55,417 nucleotides of DNA from Patescibacteria group bacterium. GTDB lineage: Bacteria > Patescibacteriota > Minisyncoccia > Phycocordibacterales > CSBR16-119. Numbering within the stretch: the first letter of the stretch is position 1; each line of letters opens with the position of its first letter. The stretch spans positions 1 to 55,417 of the forward strand of contig JAUPTX010000005.1 in assembly GCA_030917865.1 (NCBI GenBank), written 5' to 3'. The notes beneath the pieces were generated by a model, which ran no database searches, had not been told where the DNA came from, and saw nothing but the letters and a program-made list of their open reading frames with translations. The translations under genes and the position numbers were made by a program. Of this stretch, positions 8,972 to 17,896 are shown in pieces.

Positions 8972-11167
8972 TTATTTTTTCTTTGGTTTGGTTTCTTGGT
9001 TTAACTTGTGAGGGTTATGATTCGGGCAAGTTTTAACTGAACATCTTTCTGGAATAGTTTTACTGCCTTCCATCATCAGCTTTCCACACATTGGGCAGAG
9101 CTTGCCTGTTGGTTTTGTTTTGATTGCATGTTTGCAATCCGGGTAATTTGAGCAGGAATAAAAGATTCCGAATCTTCCTTTTCGTTCCACCATCTCTCCA
9201 TCCTTACATTCTGTACATTTAACACCAGTTTTCTTTTTCGCAGCTTCAGCTTCATCTTCTTTTATAAATTTACATTTTGGATAACGCGCGCAAGATATAA
9301 ACATTCCGAATCTTCCTTCGCGTAGTACGAGTTTGCCTCCATGTTTTTCTCCGCAGTCTGGGCAAGCCTCGCCAATTTCTTTTGGGCCTTCCATTATCTT
9401 ACCTTCTTCTGTTCGTGCACCAGTACAGTTAGGGAAGTCAGAGCAGCTCATAAATTTGCCGTTTTTAGAAAGCTTGTACACCATTTTCTTGCCACAAGTA
9501 GGACAAGGGAATTCTTCTGGTGCGTCACCTAGGTTTGTTAATTTTTCAATTTTTTCTTTTTCTTTTAGAGCTTTTGTAAATGGTCCGTAAAAATCAGTCA
9601 GAGTTTTAACATAAGTGTTTTTACCGATTGCTATCTCGTCTAACTCACTTTCCATTTCTGCTGTGAAAGAGTCTGAAATATAGTTTCCGAAATTATTTTC
9701 TATAAAAGTTGAAACAACATCACCAGTGTCTGTTGGGATTAGCGTTCTGCCTTCTTTTGTGACGTACCCTCTGTCTACGATGGTTTTGATAGTTGATGCA
9801 TAAGTTGAAGGTCTACCGATTCCTCTTTTTTCAAGCTCTTTAATCAAACCTGCTTCTGTATATCGTCCAGGCGGAAGAGCTTCTTTTTCTTCGTTTGTAA
9901 TTTTTAGTAAATCAAGACCGTCTTTTTCTGTTAGTTTTGGAACTTCTACGTCTTCGCCACGAGCACGCGTGTCTACAGCTAACCATCCAGGGAAAAGTAT
10001 CTGAGATCCGTTTATAGAAAAATTCGGAATATCTTTTGAGGTGATATTTGCAGATATTTTTGTTCTAAGGATTTTTGCTGGAGTCATTTGAGATGCAACA
10101 GCTCTTTCCCAGATTAGACGGTAAAGTTTTTTCTCGTCTTCTGTTGTTCCTAGCGATGGGCGAAGAGGGTTTGTTGGTCGAATTGCTTCGTGTGCCTCTT
10201 GAGCATTTTTGGATTTTTTAGCGTAGAAATTTGCTCTGGCGTATTCTTTGCCAAAGTTTTCCTCTACGTATTTTACCATTTGCATTTGTGCGCCTTTCGA
10301 AAGGTTTGTGCTATCTGTTCTCATATATGTGATCAGACCTTTTTCGTATAGCTTTTGTGCGACACCCATTGTGCGAGATGGGGCAAAGCCAAGGCGAGTT
10401 GATGCGACTTGTTGCATCGTCGATGTGGTAAAAGGTGGTCTTGGGGCACGAGCAGCCTCACTTTCTTTTATAGACACAACAGACCATTTTCCATTTTCTC
10501 CTTTTTTGAAAATTTCTTCAGCTTCTTTTTTGTCCCAGATTTCTTTGTCACAAGTAAAAAGCATTTCGTCTTTGCCTTTTTTAAGAAGCGCAGAAAGTAT
10601 GTAGTAATTTTCTGGAACGAATGCTCTGATTTCTCTTTCGCGTTCCATTATTATACGCAGTGCAGGCGACTGAACTCGTCCAGCCGAAAGTCCATATCGA
10701 ACCTTTTTCCAAATAAGTCCTGACAAATCATATCCGAAAAGTCTGTCTAAAACTCTGCGAGCTTCTTGAGCTTCTTTTAAGTTTATATCTATTTCTCGTG
10801 GATTTTTAATTGCTTCTTTAATTGCGCTTTCTGTGATTTCGTTAAATACGATTCTTTTTGGATTTTTCAGACCTAAAGCTTCTTTTAAGTGCCACGCGAT
10901 AGCTTCACCTTCACGGTCAAGATCGGTTGCGAGTACTACTTCTTTTGCTTTTTCTGCCATATTGCGAAGTTCTGAAACAACTTTCTTTTTTAATGGTGAA
11001 ATTTCATAATGAGGAATAAAACCGTTTTCTATATCGACGGCTTTTTTATTTGATTTTGGCAGGTCTCTGATGTGTCCCACAGAAGCTCTTACGATGTATT
11101 CGTTATCAAGATATTTCTCGATTGTTTTTGCTTTTGCAGGCGACTCAACTATTAGTAATTTTGTCAT
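8972..11167 (-). CDS. topA: DNA topoisomerase I (type IA)
   Basis: 731 residues. The N-terminal Toprim domain (LLIVESPAKAKTIEKYL and ATDLDREGEAIAWHL) is followed by the type IA catalytic core with the active-site Tyr in GLITYMRTDST, and by four Cys-rich zinc modules at the C terminus (CPTCGKKM, CPDCGEK, CTECKDGE, CPMCGKL). It relaxes negative supercoils by transient single-strand cleavage. The tail is Lys-rich. It lies 56 bases downstream of dprA on the same strand, the common dprA-topA order, and converges on murJ. Confidence 0.97.
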   Translation of the reverse strand: MTKLLIVESPAKAKTIEKYLDNEYIVRASVGHIRDLPKSNKKAVDIENGFIPHYEISPLKKKVVSELRNMAEKAKEVVLATDLDREGEAIAWHLKEALGLKNPKRIVFNEITESAIKEAIKNPREIDINLKEAQEARRVLDRLFGYDLSGLIWKKVRYGLSAGRVQSPALRIIMEREREIRAFVPENYYILSALLKKGKDEMLFTCDKEIWDKKEAEEIFKKGENGKWSVVSIKESEAARAPRPPFTTSTMQQVASTRLGFAPSRTMGVAQKLYEKGLITYMRTDSTNLSKGAQMQMVKYVEENFGKEYARANFYAKKSKNAQEAHEAIRPTNPLRPSLGTTEDEKKLYRLIWERAVASQMTPAKILRTKISANITSKDIPNFSINGSQILFPGWLAVDTRARGEDVEVPKLTEKDGLDLLKITNEEKEALPPGRYTEAGLIKELEKRGIGRPSTYASTIKTIVDRGYVTKEGRTLIPTDTGDVVSTFIENNFGNYISDSFTAEMESELDEIAIGKNTYVKTLTDFYGPFTKALKEKEKIEKLTNLGDAPEEFPCPTCGKKMVYKLSKNGKFMSCSDFPNCTGARTEEGKIMEGPKEIGEACPDCGEKHGGKLVLREGRFGMFISCARYPKCKFIKEDEAEAAKKKTGVKCTECKDGEMVERKGRFGIFYSCSNYPDCKHAIKTKPTGKLCPMCGKLMMEGSKTIPERCSVKTCPNHNPHKLNQETKPKKK

Positions 11168-11223
11168 TACAAACTAAGTAATACTATGAAATCTAAAATT
11201 TTGCAAATCTGTCAAGTTTTTAG

Positions 11224-12078
11224 TTAATCAAGTCTTGTGACTTTTCCATCTGCTTGTTTTACGATTCCTCGTATTTCTAACATTGAAACTAAAATATTAA
11301 TTTCTTCTATTTCTTTTTTAAATTCTTCGCTTAACTGGTCTTTTGATTTTGGTTCTTTAAGAGATTTGTAAATCAAAAGTTCTTCTTCTGGTAAATCTTT
11401 AATGATTTCTTTTTCTTCATTTTTTATCTCTTTTATTCCTAGCGCCTCTAATATGTCTGCGCTTTTTGTTATTGGCGTTGCTCCGTCGCGTAAAAGGCTG
11501 TTCGTGCCTTTTGAAGTCGGAGAGCTGATATTTCCAGGAACAACTAAAACCTCTCTGTTGTAGTCTATTGCAAATCGGGCAGTGGTGAGCGTGCCAGACT
11601 TTTCTTCTGCTTCTATTAATAGAACAGCATCAGAAATACCTGCACCGATTCTGTTTCTTTGTATAAAGCTCCAATTTGTTGCTTTAAAGTCTGGCTCGAA
11701 CTCTGAAATGAGACATCCGCCCGCCTCTAAGATTTTTCTTGAAAGTTTAAAATTGCTTTTTGGGTATAAAACTTTTTCTGAAAGTCCTGAACCGGGAATA
11801 GCGACCGTCTTAAGTCCTGCTTTTATTGCAGATTCGTGGGCAATAGAGTCGATACCCAAAGCCATCCCAGAAACTATCACTATCGGGTAGCCAGCGAGCT
11901 TTTCTATCAGCTTTTCGCAAACCATTTTTCCATAAGAGCTGTGTTTGCGAGAGCCGACAACTGTTAAGAATTTTAATTCTTCGTCTGGGAACTGGCCTTG
12001 TATATAAAGCTTTTTAGGGGGGTCGGAAATCTCTCTTAATCTGTAGGGAATATTATTAAATTCTTCTATAGATATCAT
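11224..12078 (-). CDS. dprA: DNA-processing protein DprA (Smf)
   Basis: 284 residues. The Rossmann-like DprA core runs from TVVGSRKHSSYG through SGMALGIDSIAHE to GTNSLLRDGA, with a short C-terminal winged-helix-like part (residues about 220-284). DprA binds incoming single-stranded DNA and loads RecA during transformation. Its presence fits the natural-competence machinery often kept in Patescibacteria. It is first in a minus-strand unit with topA and divergent from serS, with only 38 bases between the two starts. Confidence 0.94.
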   Translation of the reverse strand: MISIEEFNNIPYRLREISDPPKKLYIQGQFPDEELKFLTVVGSRKHSSYGKMVCEKLIEKLAGYPIVIVSGMALGIDSIAHESAIKAGLKTVAIPGSGLSEKVLYPKSNFKLSRKILEAGGCLISEFEPDFKATNWSFIQRNRIGAGISDAVLLIEAEEKSGTLTTARFAIDYNREVLVVPGNISSPTSKGTNSLLRDGATPITKSADILEALGIKEIKNEEKEIIKDLPEEELLIYKSLKEPKSKDQLSEEFKKEIEEINILVSMLEIRGIVKQADGKVTRLD

Positions 12079-12087
12079 ACTTTCTAA

Positions 12088-12096
12088 ATTGTAGCA
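12088..12096 (-). promoter_or_regulatory. Extended -10 promoter of dprA-topA
   Basis: Read on the minus strand this is TGC-TACAAT, 9 bases before the dprA ATG. It lies within the 38-base gap it shares with the serS promoter, so the two promoters overlap face to back. Confidence 0.6.
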
Positions 12097-12101
12097 TTTT
12101 T

Positions 12102-12109
12102 TGTATAAT
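12102..12109 (+). promoter_or_regulatory. -10 promoter of serS, leaderless start
   Basis: TG directly followed by TATAAT, ending 7 bases before the serS ATG at 12117. Confidence 0.65.
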
Positions 12110-12116
12110 GTAGCGT

Positions 12117-13379
12117 ATGTTAGATATTAAATTTATTCGTGAAAATAAAGATATCGTAGAGCTTGCGATTAAAAAGAAGAAAGTTAAGTTAGATCTTAAT
12201 GCACTTATTTTGACTGACGACGAAAGATTGGTGCTTTTGGCAGAAGTTGAAAGACTGAGAAGTAAGCAAAATCTGGTTAGCGACAGAATCCCGACAATGG
12301 CAGACGAGGCAGAAAAAGCAGAGCTTATACGACAAATGCAAATCTTAAAAGAAGATTTGAAAAAAGAAGAAGATAAATTAAAAGTAGTAATGGACACTTG
12401 GAGATCTTTAATGCTTCAAGTTCCTAACGTTCCAGATATTTCTGTTCCAGACGGTGACTCTGATGCTGAAAATGTTGAAGTAAAAGTTTGGGGCGAAAAA
12501 ACAAATTTTGAATTTAAGCCAAAAGATCATGTTGAAATAATGACAAAACTAGACATGGTGGATTTTGAGCGTGGAACAAAAGTCCACGGATTTCGTGGAT
12601 ACTTTTTGAAAAATGACGGAGCTATACTTTCGATGGCTATTTGGAGATACGCGATGGACTTTTTTGGAAAGAAAGGTTTTACTCCGATGATCGCACCAGC
12701 TATTGCTAGGAAGGAACATTTTTTTGGAACAGGTCATTTACCAAATGACGCCGAAGATTTGTACGAAACACAGGATGACGACTATCTTTCAGGTACGGCA
12801 GAGGTTCCTGTGATGGGATATTATTCAAATGAAGTTTTAGATAAAAAAGAATTTCCTAAAAAGTTCTTGGCTTTTTCTCCGTGTTATCGAAGAGAGGCTG
12901 GAAGTCATGGAAAAGATACTCGCGGACTTATTCGTGTTCATGAATTCTATAAAGTAGAACAAGTTATTTTGTGTGAAGCGAGCCACGAGGAATCTGTTAA
13001 ATTCCACGAATGGTTAAATAGAAATACAGAAGAGTTTATTGAAAGTCTAGGGATCCCATATCACACAGTTATGAATTGTGGAGGGGATTTGGGACTTGGG
13101 CAAGTTAAAAAATACGATATCGAGCTTTGGGTTCCAGGAGAGCAAAAATACAGAGAGATTTCTTCTGCTTCATATTTCCACGATTTTCAAACAAGAAGAT
13201 TTAATATCAGATACAAAGATGAAGAAGGAAAAATACGCTTTGCTCACTCTTTGAACTGTACAGCGATACCAACACCTAGAATATTGGTTTCTTTGATTGA
13301 AAATTTCCAACAAGCAGACGGCACTGTAAAAATACCAGAAGTTTTGGTTCCATACTTTGGTAAAAATATAATTTCTTAA
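12117..13379 (+). CDS. serS: Seryl-tRNA synthetase
   Basis: 420 residues, standard length. The N-terminal tRNA-binding coiled coil (about 25-105) is followed by the class II catalytic core, with motif 2 in SPCYRREAGSHGKDTRGLIR and motif 3 in LNCTAIPTPRILVSLIEN. It charges tRNA-Ser (and selenocysteine tRNA where present). It opens a plus-strand run: the FtsQ-like gene begins 7 bases after its stop, followed by dus with a 1-base overlap. Confidence 0.97.
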   Translation: MLDIKFIRENKDIVELAIKKKKVKLDLNALILTDDERLVLLAEVERLRSKQNLVSDRIPTMADEAEKAELIRQMQILKEDLKKEEDKLKVVMDTWRSLMLQVPNVPDISVPDGDSDAENVEVKVWGEKTNFEFKPKDHVEIMTKLDMVDFERGTKVHGFRGYFLKNDGAILSMAIWRYAMDFFGKKGFTPMIAPAIARKEHFFGTGHLPNDAEDLYETQDDDYLSGTAEVPVMGYYSNEVLDKKEFPKKFLAFSPCYRREAGSHGKDTRGLIRVHEFYKVEQVILCEASHEESVKFHEWLNRNTEEFIESLGIPYHTVMNCGGDLGLGQVKKYDIELWVPGEQKYREISSASYFHDFQTRRFNIRYKDEEGKIRFAHSLNCTAIPTPRILVSLIENFQQADGTVKIPEVLVPYFGKNIIS

Positions 13380-13386
13380 TTTCTTT

Positions 13387-14253
13387 ATGATGAGAGAAAG
13401 AATCACAAGATCTTCAGACGTTTTAAAAGAGCGTCGCAAGAAAACTTTTGTAAAATACCTTTGGTTTTTACTTGGGCTTGTGGTTCTTTTTATTTTGGTT
13501 GCATTTTTTTCTTATAATAAAAATCTTTTGATAAAGGATGTTGTTGTAAGTGGAAATGAAATTTTAAATGAGGAAGATATTAAAACAGAAACCTTAAAGA
13601 TTTTAAAGAAAAATAAAGTCCTTGCTTTTTTAGCTGGCGATAATAAATTTATTTACAGAAATAAAAAATTAGAAATTGGTTTAAGAGAAGCTTTTCCTAG
13701 AATTTTAGATATAAATATACAAAGAGTTGGTAAAAATCTTGAAATAAATTTATCAGAAAGAGAAAGAGCTTTTCTTTGGTGTGGAAATGAGGCGCCGGCT
13801 TTTGTTCAAAGGTTTGAAGAAGGCGACTGCTACTTTTTAGACAACAGTGGATTTATTTTTGATAAATCTCCAGGATTTTCTTCTGGTGTTTACTTTACTT
13901 TTTATTCAAAAACACAAGACGAAAACCCGATAGGTGAACACGTTCTCGACTTTCAATTTATAAAAGATATAAATTCTTTAATTTCTGCGATGTCAGAAAA
14001 AGGTTTACCGGCGCACTCTTTGGTTGTAAAAGACGAAGGTCAATACGAACTTCTTTTAAATATTGGTACGACTTTAGAAGATTATCCAAAACTTCTTTTT
14101 ACTAAAGAAAACACAATAGAAGAGATATATAATAAATTTATCTCAATAATAGACGAAGAACCGCTCAAAACAGATTTGCTTGAAAAAAGTAATAAATTAG
14201 AATATATTGATTTTCGTTTTAATAATAGAGTTTTTTATAGATTTTTAGAATAA
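13387..14253 (+). CDS. FtsQ/POTRA-like cell-division membrane protein
   Basis: 288 residues. A short basic cytoplasmic N terminus and one membrane segment (about 22-42) are followed by a POTRA-like domain (LIKDVVVSGNEILNEEDI, about 50-118) and a beta-rich C-terminal part, the layout of FtsQ/DivIB. FtsQ links early and late divisome proteins in the periplasm or outside the membrane. Sequence similarity is weak, as is usual for FtsQ, so the call rests on architecture. ATG codons at 13387 and 13390 are both possible starts. It overlaps dus by one base. Confidence 0.7.
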   Translation: MMRERITRSSDVLKERRKKTFVKYLWFLLGLVVLFILVAFFSYNKNLLIKDVVVSGNEILNEEDIKTETLKILKKNKVLAFLAGDNKFIYRNKKLEIGLREAFPRILDINIQRVGKNLEINLSERERAFLWCGNEAPAFVQRFEEGDCYFLDNSGFIFDKSPGFSSGVYFTFYSKTQDENPIGEHVLDFQFIKDINSLISAMSEKGLPAHSLVVKDEGQYELLLNIGTTLEDYPKLLFTKENTIEEIYNKFISIIDEEPLKTDLLEKSNKLEYIDFRFNNRVFYRFLE

Positions 14254-15323
14254 TGTTTTGGGATTTTTTTAGAAGAAAAAAGCGCGTCGTTTTAGATAAA
14301 AAGATAAATGACACGATAAATATGGGTTTTTGGGAAAAACTTTCTTTAAATAAAAAGCCGTTTTTTGTTTTGGCGCCGATGGCAGACGTCACAGATATTG
14401 CCTTTCGAAAAATAATAGCAAAATATTCTCGTCATGGAGAAATTGGTGGCGGACCAGATGTTTTTTGGACAGAGTTCGTTTCTGCTGATGGATTAAATTC
14501 TCCAGGGAAAGATAAACTTTTGATTGATCTTAAATTTGAAGAAAACCAAAGACCTATAGTCGCACAGATTTTTGGGAGTAATGAAAAAAATATGGAAGAG
14601 ACTGCAAAACTTTGCAAAGAGCTTGGTTTTGATGGTATCGATATTAATTTTGGTTGTCCTGATAAAGCTATAATAAAACAGGGCTGTGGTGCAGGTGCTA
14701 TACAAAATCCTGAACACTCTTTGAAAATAATACAAGCTGTTAAACGTGGTGCGGGAGATTTACCTGTTTCTGTTAAAACACGACTTGGATTTAATAAAAA
14801 TGAAATAGATACTTGGATACCGCAAATTTTGTCTGTTGGTGTTTCTGCTTTGATTATACATGGACGAACAAAGAAGGAGATGTCAAAAGTTCCAGCTAGA
14901 TGGGAAGATATCAAAAAAGTTGTTGATATTGTAAAAAATGCCGGACTTAAAACTTTGGTTATCGGAAACGGAGACGTCACTTCTTTAGAAGATGGGAAAG
15001 AAAGAGCGGAAAAGTCAGGGGTGGATGGAGTTATGATTGGACGTGGGGTTTTTGGCAATCCTTGGCTTTTTGATGAAAATAAAAAAGAAATAAGTGTGAA
15101 AGAAAGATTGACTGTTATGCTCGAGCATACGAGAGCTTTCGTGGAATATCTGGGTGGTCATAAAAATTTTAATATTATGAAAAAGCACTACAAAGCCTAT
15201 GTAAATAATTTTCACGGTGCAAAAGAGCTTCGCACTAAACTTATGGAATCTGAAAGTTATGAAGAAATAGAAAAAATAACTTTAGAATTTTTAGAAAAAG
15301 AAAGATTGACTTTAGGGGTTTAA
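14253..15323 (+). CDS. dus: tRNA-dihydrouridine synthase
   Basis: 356 residues. The FMN-binding TIM barrel begins at FFVLAPMADVTDIAFR and carries the conserved INFGCPDKAI (catalytic Cys), SVKTRLGF and IGNGDVTS phosphate-binding motifs. It reduces uridines in the tRNA D-loop. About 24 residues precede the usual start of the domain; the ATG at 14322 (MGFWEKLSL) is a possible alternative start, but the 14253 ATG overlaps the previous stop (TAATG) as is common for coupled genes. The transcript ends before the leaderless promoter of the rimB-like gene. Confidence 0.93.
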   Translation: MFWDFFRRKKRVVLDKKINDTINMGFWEKLSLNKKPFFVLAPMADVTDIAFRKIIAKYSRHGEIGGGPDVFWTEFVSADGLNSPGKDKLLIDLKFEENQRPIVAQIFGSNEKNMEETAKLCKELGFDGIDINFGCPDKAIIKQGCGAGAIQNPEHSLKIIQAVKRGAGDLPVSVKTRLGFNKNEIDTWIPQILSVGVSALIIHGRTKKEMSKVPARWEDIKKVVDIVKNAGLKTLVIGNGDVTSLEDGKERAEKSGVDGVMIGRGVFGNPWLFDENKKEISVKERLTVMLEHTRAFVEYLGGHKNFNIMKKHYKAYVNNFHGAKELRTKLMESESYEEIEKITLEFLEKERLTLGV

Positions 15324-15337
15324 ATCTGTAAATTCTT

Positions 15338-15346
15338 TGCTACAAT
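15338..15346 (+). promoter_or_regulatory. Extended -10 promoter, leaderless start
   Basis: TGC-TACAAT ends 6 bases before the ATG at 15353. Confidence 0.65.
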
Positions 15347-15352
15347 AAAAAT

Positions 15353-15778
15353 ATGAGTATAGATAAGAAAATCATTGGTCGAAGGGAATACGTGGATTTG
15401 CCAGAATTTGGTCTTTCTAAAATAATAGCCAAAATAGATACCGGTGCTTATAATGGCGCGATACATACTGGTAAGGTTATAGAAAAAGAAATCGACGGTA
15501 GAAAGTTTATAGAATTCTCTCTTTTAGATGAAGATCATCCGGAATTTAAAGAAGAATATTTCCAGGTTGATAATTTTGAAAAAAGAAAAGTTACAAATTC
15601 AAATGGAGACACAGAAGAGCGATATGTTATTCCCACAAAAATAGTGTTATCTGGTTTTGAGATTCCTGTTAAATTAAGTTTAAGTAATAGAAAAAATTTA
15701 CGATATCCAATTTTAATTGGTAGAAAAATTATTAAAAAACATTTTCTTGTAGACGTTGCAAAAAAATTCACAAATTAA
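15353..15778 (+). CDS. RimB-like retropepsin-fold protease (PF05618)
   Basis: 141 residues. It matches the 'ATP-dependent zinc protease' family PF05618, now understood as retropepsin-like: IIGRREYVDLPEFG, then IAKIDTGAYNGAI with the DTGA active-site motif, then RYPILIGRKII. In proteobacteria the RimB protein trims poly-glutamate added by RimK to ribosomal protein S6. Here it lies 3 bases upstream of rimK, so the pair is probably one glutamylation/deglutamylation unit. The zinc-protease name in older annotations is likely misleading. Functional transfer to this lineage is inferred. Confidence 0.85.
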   Translation: MSIDKKIIGRREYVDLPEFGLSKIIAKIDTGAYNGAIHTGKVIEKEIDGRKFIEFSLLDEDHPEFKEEYFQVDNFEKRKVTNSNGDTEERYVIPTKIVLSGFEIPVKLSLSNRKNLRYPILIGRKIIKKHFLVDVAKKFTN

Positions 15779-15781
15779 AAT

Positions 15782-16735
15782 ATGCAAATAATAATATTAT
15801 CTAGAAAACCAGACTTGTATTCGACAAAGCGTTTGGTGGAAGCTGCTAGTTTAAGAGGTCATGACGTGCGCGTTATCGATCATACAAAATGTAATCTAAT
15901 AATGGAAAAAGCAAAACCTGCTATAAGAATTGGTCACGAGTACATAAAAGATGCAGATGTTGTTATTCCGAGAATTGGTGCGTCTGTGACGATTTACGGC
16001 TCTGCCGTGATTAGACAGTTTGACCTGATGGGTATACCTTCTATTTTAACTTCTACCTCTTTGATTCGTTCTAGAGATAAACTCCGAAGTCTGCAAATCA
16101 TGTCTAAGTCTGGAGTTGGTATTCCAAAATCTGTTTTTGCAAGACATCCAAAATCAGACGACGTGAAAATGATGATAGAAGAAGTTGGCGGAACTCCTGT
16201 TATTTTAAAACTTTTAGAAGGAACTCATGGTACTGGTGTTATAAAGGCAGACTCTGTTTCTTCTGCCAAATCTGCCGTTGAGGCTTTTTCTGGAATAAAG
16301 AAAGATATTATCGTTCAAGAGTTTATCCAAGAAGCAAAAGGAAAAGATATTAGAGCTTTTGTTGTAGATGGGGAAGTTGTTGGTGCGATGGAGCGAAGCG
16401 GACAAGGTGATGAATTTCGTTCAAACTTACACAAGGGTGGCGTTGCACGTCCGATTGAATTATCTTCAAAAGAAAAATCTGTTGCGATAGAAGCTGCGAA
16501 TTTGCACGGACTTACTGTGGCTGGTGTTGATATGATTATTTCTGCAAGAGGGCCTCTTATAATAGAAGTTAACTCTTCTCCAGGCTTGCAGGGTATCGAG
16601 CGCGCCACAGGTGTTGATATTGCTGGAAAGATAATCGAAGCCGCAGAAAAGAAAGTAAATAAAAAAATAAAAGACAAAGAAAAAACAAAAGGCAAGAAAA
16701 AGAAGAAAAAGAAAAAGGTAGACGAAAACGAATAA
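15782..16735 (+). CDS. rimK: RimK-type alpha-L-glutamate ligase (ATP-grasp)
   Basis: 317 residues. An N-terminal pre-ATP-grasp domain (IIILSRKPDLYSTKRLVEAA) leads into an ATP-grasp fold with LKLLEGTHGTGVIKA, VQEFIQEAKGKDIRAFVV and IEVNSSPGLQGIE. RimK adds glutamates to the C terminus of ribosomal protein S6; related ligases make cofactors. The protein is longer than E. coli RimK by a strongly basic C-terminal tail (residues about 292-313, mostly Lys), which could contact RNA. It is coupled to the rimB-like gene and followed by a terminator. Confidence 0.9.
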   Translation: MQIIILSRKPDLYSTKRLVEAASLRGHDVRVIDHTKCNLIMEKAKPAIRIGHEYIKDADVVIPRIGASVTIYGSAVIRQFDLMGIPSILTSTSLIRSRDKLRSLQIMSKSGVGIPKSVFARHPKSDDVKMMIEEVGGTPVILKLLEGTHGTGVIKADSVSSAKSAVEAFSGIKKDIIVQEFIQEAKGKDIRAFVVDGEVVGAMERSGQGDEFRSNLHKGGVARPIELSSKEKSVAIEAANLHGLTVAGVDMIISARGPLIIEVNSSPGLQGIERATGVDIAGKIIEAAEKKVNKKIKDKEKTKGKKKKKKKKVDENE

Positions 16736-16743
16736 AAATGTTC

Positions 16744-16771
16744 AAAAGAGCTCTCGTTTGGGAGCTTTTTT
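16744..16771 (+). terminator. Intrinsic terminator after rimK
   Basis: AGCTC / GAGCT stem with flanking A and T runs (AAAAGAGCTC ... GGAGCTTTTTT), 8 bases after the stop. Confidence 0.8.
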
Positions 16772-16776
16772 AATTT

Positions 16777-16785
16777 TGGTATAAT
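16777..16785 (+). promoter_or_regulatory. Extended -10 promoter of dnaX, leaderless start
   Basis: TGG-TATAAT ends 6 bases before the dnaX ATG at 16792. Confidence 0.7.
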
Positions 16786-16791
16786 GGTCTT

Positions 16792-17820
16792 ATGTCAGAA
16801 ATAGCTTTATATAGAAAATATAGACCTTCTTCTTTTGATGATGTTTTAGGTCAAGATCATATTGTAAAAGTTTTAAAGGGTGCGATATCTTTAGGAAATA
16901 TTTCTCATGCTTATCTTTTTCATGGGCCACGTGGCACAGGGAAAACTTCCATCGCCAGAATAGTTGCGCGTGAATTACAAACAAAAGATCACGACATTTA
17001 TGAAATAGACGCAGCATCAAACAGAAAGATAGAAGATATTCGTGAGGTTCGTGACTCGGTCAGAACTTTGCCATTCGATTCAAAATATAAAGTTTACATA
17101 ATAGACGAAGTGCATATGCTTACAAAAGAGGCTTTCAATGCACTTTTGAAAACTTTAGAAGAACCGCCAGCTCATGTTGTATTTATTTTAGCTACAACAG
17201 AACTCGACAAAGTTCCAGAAACTATCATTTCTCGATGTCAGGTTTTTCATTTTAATAAACCAACACTTTCTGTTTTAAAAGAATTGGTTTTAAATGTTTG
17301 TAAAAAAGAAGGTGTAAAAATAGAACCTTCGGGCGCAGAACTCATTTCTATTTTAGGTGACGGATCTTTTCGTGACACACAGAGTACTTTGCAAAAAGTT
17401 ATTTCTTTTTCTAAAGATAAAAAACTTACTTTAGATGAAATAGAAAGCGTGACCGGTTCGCCGAGCTCTGTTTTGGTAAATGATTTTATTTTGTCGCTAG
17501 TTTCTGGAGACACCGCGAAAGCCTTTAGCTCAATTTCAAAAGCTGAAGAGAAAAATATAGATATTTCGGTTTATCTAAAATTAATTTTGGTGAAGTTAAG
17601 ACTTGCATTGCTTTTGCGATATGCGCCAGATATGAAAAAAGATTTAGAAGCTCAAATTTCTGAGAGTGATAAAGATTTTTTCAAAGAAATACTTCAAGAT
17701 AAAAAGGGGATAATAACATCAAAAACCCTAGAAACTCTTCTAGAGGTAGAAAAGCAGATAAAACACTCTTTTGTTAAAACCCTGCCTTTGGAAATTGCTG
17801 TTACAAAGGTTATATCTTAG
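16792..17820 (+). CDS. dnaX: DNA polymerase III gamma/tau-type clamp-loader ATPase, short form without zinc module
   Basis: 342 residues. The AAA+ core has Walker A (GPRGTGKTS, about residues 45-53), EIDAASNR, Walker B (IIDEVHML) and the ISRCQ region, followed by lid and collar domains. It loads the sliding clamp during replication. Two features are odd. The Cys4 zinc module that normally sits between Walker A and EIDAASN is missing: only about 18 residues, with no Cys, separate them. The protein also ends after the collar, so there is no tau extension. It stands alone behind a leaderless promoter. The EIDAASN and VHML signatures favour DnaX over HolB. Confidence 0.93.
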   Translation: MSEIALYRKYRPSSFDDVLGQDHIVKVLKGAISLGNISHAYLFHGPRGTGKTSIARIVARELQTKDHDIYEIDAASNRKIEDIREVRDSVRTLPFDSKYKVYIIDEVHMLTKEAFNALLKTLEEPPAHVVFILATTELDKVPETIISRCQVFHFNKPTLSVLKELVLNVCKKEGVKIEPSGAELISILGDGSFRDTQSTLQKVISFSKDKKLTLDEIESVTGSPSSVLVNDFILSLVSGDTAKAFSSISKAEEKNIDISVYLKLILVKLRLALLLRYAPDMKKDLEAQISESDKDFFKEILQDKKGIITSKTLETLLEVEKQIKHSFVKTLPLEIAVTKVIS

Positions 17821-17896
17821 TTTTCCACACTTTTAGGGTTTTTAAGATCGATCGTATTTGTTATGGTTGGTTTATTAGCAGTTTATCTTTTAAATC

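Noticed and set aside
14432-15058. 208-codon minus-strand frame inside dus
   Set aside because: Antisense of a clearly conserved dihydrouridine synthase.
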